A DNA stretch of 64,000 nt from the NCBI RefSeq assembly GCF_000711885.1, contig NZ_KL543995.1, forward strand, positions 306,010 through 370,009. Direction: 5' to 3'. Of the stretch, positions 30,780-40,818 are shown piece by piece; the first letter of the stretch is position 1, and the number at the start of each line of letters is the position of its first letter. Both the position numbers and the translations under genes were made by a program. This stretch comes from Chromobacterium haemolyticum DSM 19808 (GTDB taxonomy: Bacteria > Pseudomonadota > Gammaproteobacteria > Burkholderiales > Chromobacteriaceae). The notes under the pieces are model-generated. The model was given only the letters and a program-made list of their open reading frames with translations, searched no databases and was not told the origin of the DNA.

Positions 30780-31517
30780 ATGATTCATCTGCAAAATGTT
30801 CGTAAGCGTTTCCGTCATCCCGAGGGTGGCTGGTTCGACGCGGTCACGGACACCTCTCTTACCATTCGTCCGGGCGAAGTCTTCGGACTGATCGGCTTTT
30901 CCGGCGCCGGCAAGTCCACTTTGCTGCGCCTGATCAATTTGCTGGAGCGTCCGGACCACGGCGCGGTCATCGTCGATGGCGAAGACCTGACCAGCTTGTC
31001 CGCCAAGGCTTTGCGCCGCGCGCGCCAGAATATCGGCATGGTGTTCCAGCAGTTCAATTTGATGGCCAACCGCACCGTGGCCGGCAATGTCGCCTTCCCG
31101 CTGGAAGTGGCGGGCTGGGCTAAGACGGACATAGACAAGCGCGTCAACGAATGTCTGGAAGTGGTGGGTTTGCTGGACCGCGCCAACCACTACCCGGCCC
31201 AATTGTCCGGCGGTCAGAAGCAGCGCGTCGGCATTGCCCGCGCCCTGGCACCCAGCCCCAAGGTGATTCTGGCCGATGAGCCCACATCGGCGCTGGACCC
31301 GAAAACCACTCAAGCCGTGTTGGAGTGCCTGAAAGACATTAATCAACGCTTTGGCGTCACTATCGTCATCGTCACTCATGAGATGGGCGTGGTGCGGGCG
31401 ATCTGCCATCGCGCGGCGGCTTTGGACGCCGGCCGAGTGGTGGAAGTGGTGGATGTGTCGGATAACGAAGTGGCGGCGGATTCCGATCTGGCGCGCTCGC
31501 TGCTGGAGGCCGCGTAA
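30780..31517 (+). CDS. metN: Methionine ABC transporter ATP-binding protein (short form)
   Basis: This 245-residue ATPase has Walker [11 protein letters not shown]-loop MVFQQFNLM, signature LSGGQKQR, Walker [13 protein letters not shown] and the H-loop THEMG. It drives MetI for D/L-methionine uptake. E. coli MetN is about 340 residues, with a C-terminal regulatory (NIL) domain that binds methionine and shuts the transporter; this protein stops after the ATPase domain, so that feedback should be absent. The ATG at 30780 is chosen for GGAG eight bases upstream; an in-frame GTG at 30771 would overlap that Shine-Dalgarno. The stop overlaps the metI start (TAATG). Confidence 0.93.
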   Translation: MIHLQNVRKRFRHPEGGWFDAVTDTSLTIRPGEVFGLIGFSGAGKSTLLRLINLLERPDHGAVIVDGEDLTSLSAKALRRARQNIGMVFQQFNLMANRTVAGNVAFPLEVAGWAKTDIDKRVNECLEVVGLLDRANHYPAQLSGGQKQRVGIARALAPSPKVILADEPTSALDPKTTQAVLECLKDINQRFGVTIVIVTHEMGVVRAICHRAAALDAGRVVEVVDVSDNEVAADSDLARSLLEAA

Positions 31518-32203
31518 TGGATGCCGCAACCCTGAACGAAGCATTGCAAAACCTGGCGAGCATGGGGCCGGAAATCTGGCAGGCCTTCCAGGAAACGCTG
31601 GTGATGCTGGGCATAGGCCTGAGCGCGGCCGTCTTGCTGGGCGGCCCGCTGGGCATCGTGCTCTACCTGACCCAGCCGGGCCAGCAGTTCGCCAACCGCG
31701 CGTTGAACGGCGTGTTGGGCTGGGTGGTGAACCTGGTGCGTTCCTTCCCCTTCATCATTCTGATGGTGTCGTTGGTGCCGCTGACGCGGGCGCTGGTGGG
31801 CAGCACCATTGGTCCGGTGGCGGCTTCGGTGCCGCTGGCCTTCGCCGCGATTCCGTATTTTGGTCGTCTGGTCGAGCAGACGCTGCGCGAGATTCCTCGC
31901 GGAGTGGTGGAGGCGGCCGAAGCGATGGGCGCCAGCCCGCTGCAGATCATTTGCAAGGTGCTGCTCAACGAGGCGCGCTCCGGCCTGATTTCCAGTCTGA
32001 CCATCCTCACCATCAGCTTCCTGAGCTATACCGCGGTGGCGGGGGTGGTGGGCGGCGGCGGCATTGGCGACTTGGCCATCCGCTATGGCTACTACCGTTA
32101 TCAGACCGATGTGATGGTGGCCATGGTGCTGATGCTGGTGGTGCTGGTACAGATCATCCAACTGCTGGGCAACCGGCTGGCGGCCAAGCTCGACAAACGT
32201 TGA
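31517..32203 (+). CDS. metI: Methionine ABC transporter permease
   Basis: This 228-residue inner-membrane protein has five or so hydrophobic helices and the cytoplasmic coupling (EAA-like) loop EAAEAMGASPLQIICKVLLNEA, which contacts MetN. The C-terminal helices include AGVVGGGGIGDLAIRYGYYRYQ, a well-conserved MetI stretch. The start overlaps the metN stop codon by one base; metQ follows after 68 bp. Confidence 0.96.
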   Translation: MDAATLNEALQNLASMGPEIWQAFQETLVMLGIGLSAAVLLGGPLGIVLYLTQPGQQFANRALNGVLGWVVNLVRSFPFIILMVSLVPLTRALVGSTIGPVAASVPLAFAAIPYFGRLVEQTLREIPRGVVEAAEAMGASPLQIICKVLLNEARSGLISSLTILTISFLSYTAVAGVVGGGGIGDLAIRYGYYRYQTDVMVAMVLMLVVLVQIIQLLGNRLAAKLDKR

Positions 32204-32271
32204 CATTCGCCGGCGCTTGGCGCCGGCATGGTGGACCTTTTACCTATCAATGGACAAAGCAGGAGAAAAAA

Positions 32272-33081
32272 ATGCGTAGATTCGTGATCAAGGCAGTGGC
32301 GGCTTCGGTATTGGGATTGGCGGCGGCGGGCGCGGCGCTGGCGGCGGACCCGGCCAAGAAGGACATCGTGATTGGCACTACCGTCGGCGATTTCGGCGAC
32401 ATGGTCAAGCAGTCGATCAAACCGATTCTGGAAAAGCAGGGCTACAAGGTCAAGCTGGTGGAGTTCACCGACTATGTCCGCCCGAACCTGGCTTTGCAGG
32501 AAGGCGCGCTGGATGTGAATGTGTTCCAGCACAAGCCCTATCTGGACAACTTTGTCAAAGAGCACAAATTGAGCCTGAAAGAGGCTTTCCAAGTGCCGAC
32601 CGCGCCGCTGGGCATTTACGCTGGCAAGATCAAGGCGCTGAAAGACGTCAAAGTGGGTTCCACCGTGGCCGCCCCCAATGATCCGTCCAACTTTGCCCGC
32701 GCACTGGTGATGCTGGCCGATCTGGGCTGGGTCAAGCTGAAGCCGGGCATCAACCCCTTGACCGCTTCCGAGCGCGACATCGCCGTCAATGTGAAGAAGA
32801 TCAAGATTATTCCGCTGGAGGCCGCACAATTGCCGCGTTCGCGCAGTGATGTGGACTTCTCGGTGATCAACGGCAACTACGCCACCAGCTCCGGCATTAA
32901 GCTGACCGAGGCGGTCTATCAGGAGAAGAGCTACGCCTATGTCAACTGGGGCGCGGTGCGCACGGCTGACTTGAGCAAGCCCTGGGCCAAGGACGTGGTG
33001 GCGGCTTACAACTCGCCGGAGTTCAAGGCTTTCGCCAAGCAGAAATACGCGGGCTACAAGCTTCCGCAGAACTGGAAGTAA
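32272..33081 (+). CDS. metQ: Methionine-binding protein MetQ, apparently not lipidated
   Basis: This 269-residue NlpA-family substrate-binding protein has VIGTTVGDFGDMVKQ, QHKPYLDNFV, NDPSNFARALVML and the C-terminal YNSPEFKAFA, which line the methionine cleft in the family. The N-terminus is a signal peptide ending AAAGAALA-AD with no cysteine, so it should be a soluble periplasmic protein, whereas MetQ of many species is a lipoprotein. AGGAG precedes the ATG at 32272; a much longer in-frame reading from 31351 is a shadow of metI. A terminator follows. Confidence 0.94.
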   Translation: MRRFVIKAVAASVLGLAAAGAALAADPAKKDIVIGTTVGDFGDMVKQSIKPILEKQGYKVKLVEFTDYVRPNLALQEGALDVNVFQHKPYLDNFVKEHKLSLKEAFQVPTAPLGIYAGKIKALKDVKVGSTVAAPNDPSNFARALVMLADLGWVKLKPGINPLTASERDIAVNVKKIKIIPLEAAQLPRSRSDVDFSVINGNYATSSGIKLTEAVYQEKSYAYVNWGAVRTADLSKPWAKDVVAAYNSPEFKAFAKQKYAGYKLPQNWK

Positions 33082-33158
33082 GCGAGATTGTTATTCGCGC
33101 GCCGGCCAACGGCCGGCGGCGCAGGATTTCTTGTAACACTCCTGGCTACAAGACTTGG

Positions 33159-33187
33159 TGGGAGGGCTTAGCCCTCCCTATTTTTTT
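33159..33187 (+). terminator. Rho-independent terminator after metQ
   Basis: GGGAGGGC, loop TTA, GCCCTCCC followed by TATTTTTTT. A second GC-rich hairpin (CGCCGGCC/GGCCGGCG, about 33100-33120) precedes it. Confidence 0.88.
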
Positions 33188-33192
33188 GCGCG

Positions 33193-33343
33193 CTTAGAAC
33201 CTGTTCAAAGTCTGCCGCGCTTCGTGGAGCGTTGTACCGTGAGTACAAGCTCAAAATGCTCATGTACCACGTGACCATTCCGCTTTTTCGCTCATTTTCG
33301 CCTTGTCTCGCCCTTGCTCGCGAGACTTTGAACAGGCTCTTAG
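33193..33343 (+). repeat. Dispersed palindromic element, copy F (full length, 151 bp)
   Basis: The copy begins CTTAGAACCTGTTCAAAGTCTG and ends AGACTTTGAACAGGCTCTTAG. The outer 18 bp on each side are inverted repeats with one mismatch, and CTTAG at both ends is a possible 5-bp target duplication. The interior includes CCGCGCTTCGTGGAGCG and CGCCTTGTCTCGCCC. It lies between metQ and rcnR. The rcnR stop TAA is seven bases beyond the right end, after a partial duplication of GGCTCTTA. Confidence 0.9.
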
Positions 33344-33349
33344 GGGCTC

Positions 33350-33625
33350 TTATTTCAGGTAGGAGCGCAGCACACTCGTCACCTGTTCCAAGTCTTTGCC
33401 GCGCTGTGCGGGGTCGACAGCCTCCGGGCCCAGGTGCTCGCGCAGATGGCCCTCGATCACTTCCATCATCAGTCCATTGACAGCGCCGCGTACTGCGGCG
33501 ATTTGTTGCAAAATTGCCGAGCAATCAACTTCCTGTTCCAGTGCGCGTTCCAACGCTTCCGCCTGGCCTTTGATGCGCCGGACGCGGGTCAATAACTTCT
33601 TCTTGTCTTTCACTGTATGCGGCAT
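33350..33625 (-). CDS. rcnR: Nickel/cobalt-responsive repressor RcnR
   Basis: This 91-residue CsoR/RcnR-fold protein has exactly the metal ligands of RcnR: His3 (MPHT), Cys35 (VDCSAIL), His60 (EGHL) and His64 (REHLG). CsoR and FrmR members differ at position 3 and in the histidines. Known function: a tetramer bound to a G-tract operator that releases DNA on binding Ni(II) or Co(II), derepressing rcnA. An rcnA homologue lies divergently at 33759, with an RcnR-like operator between, which strongly supports the assignment. Confidence 0.93.
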   Translation of the reverse strand: MPHTVKDKKKLLTRVRRIKGQAEALERALEQEVDCSAILQQIAAVRGAVNGLMMEVIEGHLREHLGPEAVDPAQRGKDLEQVTSVLRSYLK

Positions 33626-33653
33626 GCGAGTGGACGTCCCTTATTGTTGATAA

Positions 33654-33672
33654 TATACTGGGGTATAGTATA
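33654..33672 (+). promoter_or_regulatory. RcnR operator candidate in the rcnR-rcnA divergent region
   Basis: TATACT GGGG TAT AGTATA has TACT and AGTA half-sites flanking a G tract, as in E. coli RcnR sites (TACT, G tract, AGTA). The TATACT could also be a promoter -10. It lies between the two starts and could control both genes. Confidence 0.7.
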
Positions 33673-33758
33673 TGGGCGCAGCTTTGCTGCGGTGTCGCCG
33701 GTTTGTCCCTCCGAGAGCGGGGAGGCCGGCATGAACGTATTGTAAAAGAAGGCTGAAG

Positions 33759-34885
33759 ATGCCGCCAATCGCCGAGCTGATTCAACAAGGAAGTATTAAT
33801 CTCTGGTTGTTCATTCCTTCCGCCATCCTGCTGGGGGCGTTGCACGGGCTGGAGCCCGGGCATTCCAAGACCATGATGGCTTCTTTCATCATTGCTATCC
33901 GCGGCAGCATCGGCCAGGCCGTGCTGCTTGGCCTGTGCGCTCGCTGATCGTTTGGCTGCTGGCTGCGCTGGCGCTCAAGTACGGGAATCAGTTGATTGCC
34001 GAGCAGGCGGAGCCTTATCTGATGCTGTTTTCGGCTGTCGTGGTCATGGTGGTGGCAGCCTGGATGCTATGGCGTACTTGGCGAGACAATCTAGCCGCTC
34101 GGGCCATGCTGAAGCCGCCTCAGGGCGGCCGCATGATAAACACCGGCCATGGCTTGATGGAGGCGCTGCCCGTGCGGGAGGAGGGGCTGCGCGTGGCCTT
34201 GTACCAGTACGACACCGGTTTGCGACGGCTGAAGCCTGATGGACGTGGCTTGTCGCTGGCTTGGCGGCGCGGCGAAGAGCAAGGAGTGCTAGGTTTTGAA
34301 ACTGAGGGGGAGTATCTGCTCAGCCCGTGTTTGCCCGCTGGAGCGCTTGTAAGCGCTTTGCTCTTGAGTCACGGCGGTCACGCTCATCGCTACCCTTTGC
34401 AGCTGGAGGCAATGGGCGGCGCCGAGCGCGCCGGGCCCTACCGTCGGGCGGAGGGCGCGGGGTCGACACAACGAGCGCGTCGCGCGTCGGCGGCGCTGCC
34501 CGTTTATCAAGACGCGCACGAACGCGCGCACGCGGAACAGATTCAGCGGCGCTTTGCGGGCAAGGAGGTAGGCAACGCTCAGATTGCGTTGTTTGGCCTG
34601 ACTGGGGGCTTGATACCGTGCCCGGCCTCGGTGACTATTTTGCTGCTATGCCTGCACCTGAAGCACTTTTCCCTGGGGGCTACCATGGTGGCTGCGTTCA
34701 GCCTGGGTCTGGCCTTGGCGCTGGTCAGCGTTGGGGTGTTGGCGGCCTGGGGCGTGCGTCAGGCGAGCGCCCGCTTTGGCGGGCTGGGCGAATGGGCGCG
34801 GCGCGCGCCCTATCTATCTGCCGGTTTGATGTTGCTGGTTGGGTTGGCGATGGCCGCGCAAGCCGCGCGCGGCCTGGTCGCTTAG
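33759..34885 (+). pseudogene. rcnA: Nickel/cobalt efflux permease rcnA, frameshifted
   Basis: Two overlapping frames make up one RcnA. 33759-33947 encodes the N-terminus (FIPSAILLGALHGLEPGHSK) and stops after LLGLCAR; 33935-34885 continues as SLIVWLLAALAL to the end. Compared with E. coli RcnA, the residues expected between them (the ATISHT stretch with a conserved histidine) are missing. This fits a deletion of about 13 bp that also shifts the frame. The second part keeps YQDAHERAHA, GLTGGLIPCPAS and the last helices. The usual His-rich loop is replaced by about 120 residues beginning INTGHGLMEALP. Either a recent pseudogene or a sequencing error. The stop codon lies in a dispersed repeat. 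Confidence 0.8.
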
Positions 34886-35037
34886 AACCTGTTCTAAGCG
34901 TCTGTTTACGATCTCGCGAGCTAAGGCGAGACAAGGCGAATGGCCGAAGAAGCGGAGTGTGCAGTGGTGCATGAGCATTCTGAAGCGGTTTTCAACGCCG
35001 TATCGCTGATGCGCAGCAGATCGTAAACAGGTTCTAG
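34881..35037 (-). repeat. Dispersed palindromic element, copy G (GATC-type arms, with extra end)
   Basis: The right end is GATCGTAAACAGGTTCTAG. The left has two nested ends: CTTAGAACCTGTTCTAAG (34881-34898), then GTCTGTTTACGATCTCGCG. The interior (GCGAGACAAGGCGAA, GAAGCGGAGTGTGCA) is the reverse complement of the copy at 47823. The first CTTAG holds the TAG stop of rcnA. The doubled left end suggests a second insertion or a deletion footprint. Confidence 0.8.
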
Positions 35038-35127
35038 GACCCGCTAAGCAAACATCTGATCCTCCCTTGCGCCTCTTTGTCGTTGCCTGCGTCCGCGCGC
35101 CTAGGCTCAGGTTCTCCGCGAGGTTTT

Positions 35128-35266
35128 GTTGGCGGCTTGAAGTCCGCGGCGCATCGTAAGACGTGGCGCGGCGAGTGCTCCTTGCGAAATGCGCATGTAC
35201 CCCATGTGCATTTCGCCTTTTCTGCGGTTTTCGCCATGTCCCGTTCCGAGACTTTGAACCGGGTAC

Positions 35267-35270
<4 letters not shown>
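35128..35270 (+). repeat. Dispersed palindromic element, copy H (diverged)
   Basis: Starts near GGCGGCTTGAAGTCCGCGG and ends GAGACTTTGAACCGGGTACTTAG. The middle keeps GCGCATCGTAAGACG, GCGCATGTACCCCATGTGCA and TTTTCGCCATGTC. The terminal CTTAG supplies the TAA stop (35267-35269, minus strand) of the S9 peptidase gene. 35041-35127, between copies G and H, shows nothing recognisable. Confidence 0.7.
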
Positions 35271-37711
<2,441 letters not shown>

Positions 37712-37814
37712 GCGGGACTCCTGGCGAAGAATGGCGGGCAAGTCAAAAAACTTGCCCTAGTCTTGCCGGAGCGTCAAGGCGCGCCGCGCGGGTGCGGCGG
37801 CGGCCGAGTGCGCG

Positions 37815-38900
37815 CTAGAGCGGCGAGGCGGTACTAAGTAGTTCTTTTTGCTGCGGATTTGCCGGTGTCACCGGGTAGTCGAAGAACTGCAGCGTCAGGC
37901 CGCCGCCGTCCGCGCTGAAGCGGGCGGGGAAGCCCAGAGGCAGCGTGGTCTTGTCGTGGACATGACCAAAAGGAATGCCTGTCAGCACCGGAACGCCGGT
38001 CAGACGGCGGATTTCTTCCAATACCGCGTCCAGGGTGTAGCCGGGGTCGTAAATGTCGACTTGGCGGTTCATATTGAAATCGCCGATGAAAATGGCGCGT
38101 TGTTTAGCCAGTACGCCGGCGAGATGCAATTGCTGCAGCATGCGCTCAATGCGGTAGGGCTGTTCGGCGACATCCTCCAGGAACAGCAGACCGCCTTTGA
38201 TCTCCGGCAGGTAGGGGGTGCCGACCAGGCTGCTGAGCACGCTGAGGTTGCCGCCCCAGAAAATGCCTTCGCCGCTGGCGTTGTGGCGTTGCGGCGTGTC
38301 GACGCGCAGTTGGCGGTTGGGCGTGGTGGTGGTGGTCAAGAACTCATTCAGCGTGAAGGCGCTGAGCTGCTTGGCTCCAAAGTCGCTGACCATGGGGCCG
38401 GCGAAGCTGCCCAGGCCGCCCTTGGCCAGCAAGGCCAGCTGGATGGCGGTGAAGTCGCTGTAGCCGATCAGTTGGCTGCCGGATTCACGCAGCAGCGGGC
38501 AGAGCCGGCCGTAGTCGATATGAGGCAGCAGCCGCGTGGCGCCGTAGCCGCCACGGCCGGCCACCAGCAACTGCGGCGCGCGGCGGCGCGAGATCAGCTG
38601 ATTGAGGTCGCCCAGCCTTTGCGCGTCGCTGCCGGCGAAGCGCTGGTAGCGGCGGTCCAAGGCCTGGACGTTTTCAAGCTGGTAACCGGCCAAGCGCAGC
38701 CGCTCCACGGCTTGCTGTTTTTGGCGCGCGTCCGGCAGCGGGCCGGAGCAGGCGGTGAAGTAGAGGCTGCTGCCGGCGGCGGCCGGCGCGGGAAGCGATT
38801 GGTCAACCATGGTGCGACATCCTTGCAAGAGGCCAAGGCCGGCGCTGAGCGCGCCCATCTGGAGTAGTTGGCGACGAGAGTATTGAATGCGGGCAGTCAT
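37815..38900 (-). CDS. LD-carboxypeptidase (S66) with a Tat lipoprotein signal
   Basis: This 361-residue protein belongs to the LdcA/MccF family of murein tetrapeptide carboxypeptidases. It has the substrate loop ARGGYGATRLLPHIDY, nucleophile motif IGYSDFTAIQ, a mid-domain acid region (EGIFWGGNLSVLSSL) and the catalytic histidine in FGHVHDKTTLPLG. The N-terminus is unusual: SRRQLLQ is a twin-arginine motif, followed by a hydrophobic stretch and the lipobox LLQGC, so the enzyme should be folded in the cytoplasm, exported by Tat and lipidated. Classical E. coli LdcA is cytoplasmic. The ATG at 38900 precedes the motif by six residues; an upstream in-frame start is unlikely. Confidence 0.88.
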   Translation of the reverse strand: MTARIQYSRRQLLQMGALSAGLGLLQGCRTMVDQSLPAPAAAGSSLYFTACSGPLPDARQKQQAVERLRLAGYQLENVQALDRRYQRFAGSDAQRLGDLNQLISRRRAPQLLVAGRGGYGATRLLPHIDYGRLCPLLRESGSQLIGYSDFTAIQLALLAKGGLGSFAGPMVSDFGAKQLSAFTLNEFLTTTTTPNRQLRVDTPQRHNASGEGIFWGGNLSVLSSLVGTPYLPEIKGGLLFLEDVAEQPYRIERMLQQLHLAGVLAKQRAIFIGDFNMNRQVDIYDPGYTLDAVLEEIRRLTGVPVLTGIPFGHVHDKTTLPLGFPARFSADGGGLTLQFFDYPVTPANPQQKELLSTASPL

Positions 38901-39012
38901 TGAGTCCGGGGCCGGTAAGGGCTGGTGCAAACGAGGTTCGACAGCGCTAGGCTGCGTGAGTTGCGCCAGTATACGGCAAACGCGGCGACGATGCTGAGCG
39001 CCGCCGTCGTGG

Positions 39013-39177
39013 TGCACTTTGAACAGGCTCATAGAGCCTATTTGCGATCTCGCGAGCTAGAGCGAGACAAGGCGAAAACGGCTGAGAAAGCGGAATGCAC
39101 AAGTGGTACTTGAGCGTTTTGAGCTTGTTTTTAACGCCGTATCGCTGAAGCGCAGCAGACTATGAACAGGTCCTTAG
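39013..39177 (-). repeat. Dispersed palindromic element, copy I, plus an adjacent end fragment
   Basis: 39030-39177 is a near-full copy from CATAGAGCCTATTTGCGATC to GACTATGAACAGGTCCTTAG, in reverse orientation relative to 33193. It joins a GATC-type left arm to a GACT-type right arm, so the two arm types can mix in one element. Immediately before it, GCACTTTGAACAGGCTC (39014-39030) is the right end of another, otherwise lost copy. The terminal CTTAG provides the fliD stop codon. Confidence 0.85.
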
Positions 39178-40532
39178 GCAAGCAGATTGGCCAGGCTGGA
39201 AGTGGACTGCTGCATGGCGGACAGTTCGCTGTTCAGCGAGGTGTACTGGTGCAGGAGCGAGCTTTTCTCATTGGCCAACTGGTTGTTGAGCTGGGACTGG
39301 AGATTGTTCTCGTCGCTGATCTTGGTGTTGATGTCGCCTTGTTCGGTGGTGATCATGCCGTTGGGCCCCAGCAGGTTATTGATGGCGGTATTGAAGGTAT
39401 TGGCGTAGCCGTTGTTCTTGGCATTGCCAAACAGATTGGCCACGGCGCCGGGGTCGGCTTTTAGCGCGGAGGTGAAGGCTGTGGAGTCCAGTTTCAGCGT
39501 GCCGTCCGCCTGCTGGGTGATGCCGACCTGGGCCAGGTAAGCGTAAGAGGAGGTGGCGTTGACGCCTGGCACCGGGGTGCTGAGCAGGCCGGCTAATTGC
39601 TCTTGCAGGCCGATCACATCGCTATTGTTCTTCATGCTGCCGCCCAGCGCGGAATTGCTGGCGCTTATCACCTGATTGTAAGCGCTGACGAAGCTTTGTA
39701 GCGTCGAGGTGACATTGGCGGTGTTCTGGCTCATGTTCAGTGTTACCTGGCCCAGTTTGTTGAGGTTGACGGAGGCGCCGTTGATCACATTGCTCAGGGT
39801 GTTGCTGCTGCTGGACACGTTGACGCCGTTGACGGTCAGCAACGCGTCCTGAGCGGCCGCGGATTCGCTGGCGGCCGCGCTGCTCTGGCCCAGGCCGGCC
39901 AGGGTGTTGCCCGAGGTGCCGCCGCTATCGCTGCCGCCGGCGGAAATGCTGAAGGCGTTGGCGGGGCCGGATTGCGAGGAGGCCAGCACCAGCGAGTAAT
40001 GGTTGTTGTACTGCACCACCGATGCGTTGACGCCGATGCCGGCGCTGTTGATGTTGTCGGCGATTGAGGAGAGCGAGATGGTGGAGCCGTTCTGGCCCAA
40101 TTGCACCGTGCTGGTGGTGCCGTTGACGGTGAAGCTCAGTGCGCTGGGGGCGCCGGCCAGCGCCGCGTTCTGGTCGGTGATGGCTTGTCCGCCGGATGTT
40201 TGGTCGAACACCAGTTGCCGCGGCTGTGCCAGTTGGGTGACGTTAAGCGCGTAATTGCCGGCCACGCCGCCGGAGGTGGCACTGGCGGTGGCGATGGTGT
40301 TGTCGGTGGAGGTGACCTGGAATTGTTGCAGGAAACTGCCCGAGGCCATGGCGGTGACCGAGGTCTGCAAGGCGGACAGCGCCGAGCTGATCTGACCGAT
40401 GGAGCTGAGCTGGGACTGATAGTTGCTGACCCGGCTTTGGCTTTGGGCCAGCGGCCGGGACTCAATCGACATCAGTTGGCTGACGATGCTTTGAACGTCC
40501 AGCGGCCCAACGCTGGTGGTAATGGATGCCAT
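39174..40532 (-). CDS. fliD: Flagellar hook-associated protein 2 (filament cap)
   Basis: This 452-residue cap protein has the conserved N-terminal GPLDVQSIVSQLMSIESRP, a Ser/Ala/Gly/Asn-rich exposed central region (about residues 90-300, with SSAAASESAAAQDALLTVNG) and a C-terminal coiled coil (residues about 390-452). It sits at the filament tip and guides flagellin assembly. No fliS, fliT or fliC gene adjoins, so it is an isolated copy. A sigma-28-type promoter lies upstream. The TAA stop is the terminal CTTAG of a repeat, so the final residues may have been set by that insertion. Confidence 0.94.
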   Translation of the reverse strand: MASITTSVGPLDVQSIVSQLMSIESRPLAQSQSRVSNYQSQLSSIGQISSALSALQTSVTAMASGSFLQQFQVTSTDNTIATASATSGGVAGNYALNVTQLAQPRQLVFDQTSGGQAITDQNAALAGAPSALSFTVNGTTSTVQLGQNGSTISLSSIADNINSAGIGVNASVVQYNNHYSLVLASSQSGPANAFSISAGGSDSGGTSGNTLAGLGQSSAAASESAAAQDALLTVNGVNVSSSSNTLSNVINGASVNLNKLGQVTLNMSQNTANVTSTLQSFVSAYNQVISASNSALGGSMKNNSDVIGLQEQLAGLLSTPVPGVNATSSYAYLAQVGITQQADGTLKLDSTAFTSALKADPGAVANLFGNAKNNGYANTFNTAINNLLGPNGMITTEQGDINTKISDENNLQSQLNNQLANEKSSLLHQYTSLNSELSAMQQSTSSLANLLA

Positions 40533-40704
40533 GACGACTTCTCCCCGCGCGATCCGCTGCCATGGGCGCGCTGCAATGCTAGAGATTCAAGAGTTTTATT
40601 GTCGTAATGCGTCCGTCACGGTTGAGCCTCCGGCTGCCAGGCCGGCGCGAGCTAGCGCCGCAACTTCCATTGTAGAAGGCGGCGCGCTGCGCGTTGATGA
40701 AACC

Positions 40705-40731
40705 TTATCGACCATTCCCATCCGGACTTTA
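40705..40731 (-). promoter_or_regulatory. Sigma-28 (FliA) promoter of fliD
   Basis: On the minus strand TAAAGTCC, an 11-bp spacer and GTCGATAA match the flagellar sigma-28 consensus (TAAAGTTT, 11 bp, GCCGATAA) with three differences. It would give a leader of about 165 nt before the fliD ATG. Nothing else recognisable lies in 40533-40818. Confidence 0.75.
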
Positions 40732-40818
40732 GCGCGGCGCGCGTGAATGAGCCGGCGGGGTGGTTTCCGTCATAACGCGGGCCGCGGCGGCGGGTTGACG
40801 TCGCCGCGGCTCGAGCCG

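Noticed and set aside
31351-32271. A long in-frame upstream extension of metQ overlapping metI
   Set aside because: It is an out-of-frame reading of metN/metI; metQ has its own Shine-Dalgarno and signal peptide at 32272.
33926-33950. Programmed frameshifting in rcnA
   Set aside because: There is no slippery heptamer or stimulatory hairpin, and conserved residues are missing at the junction, which fits a deletion better.
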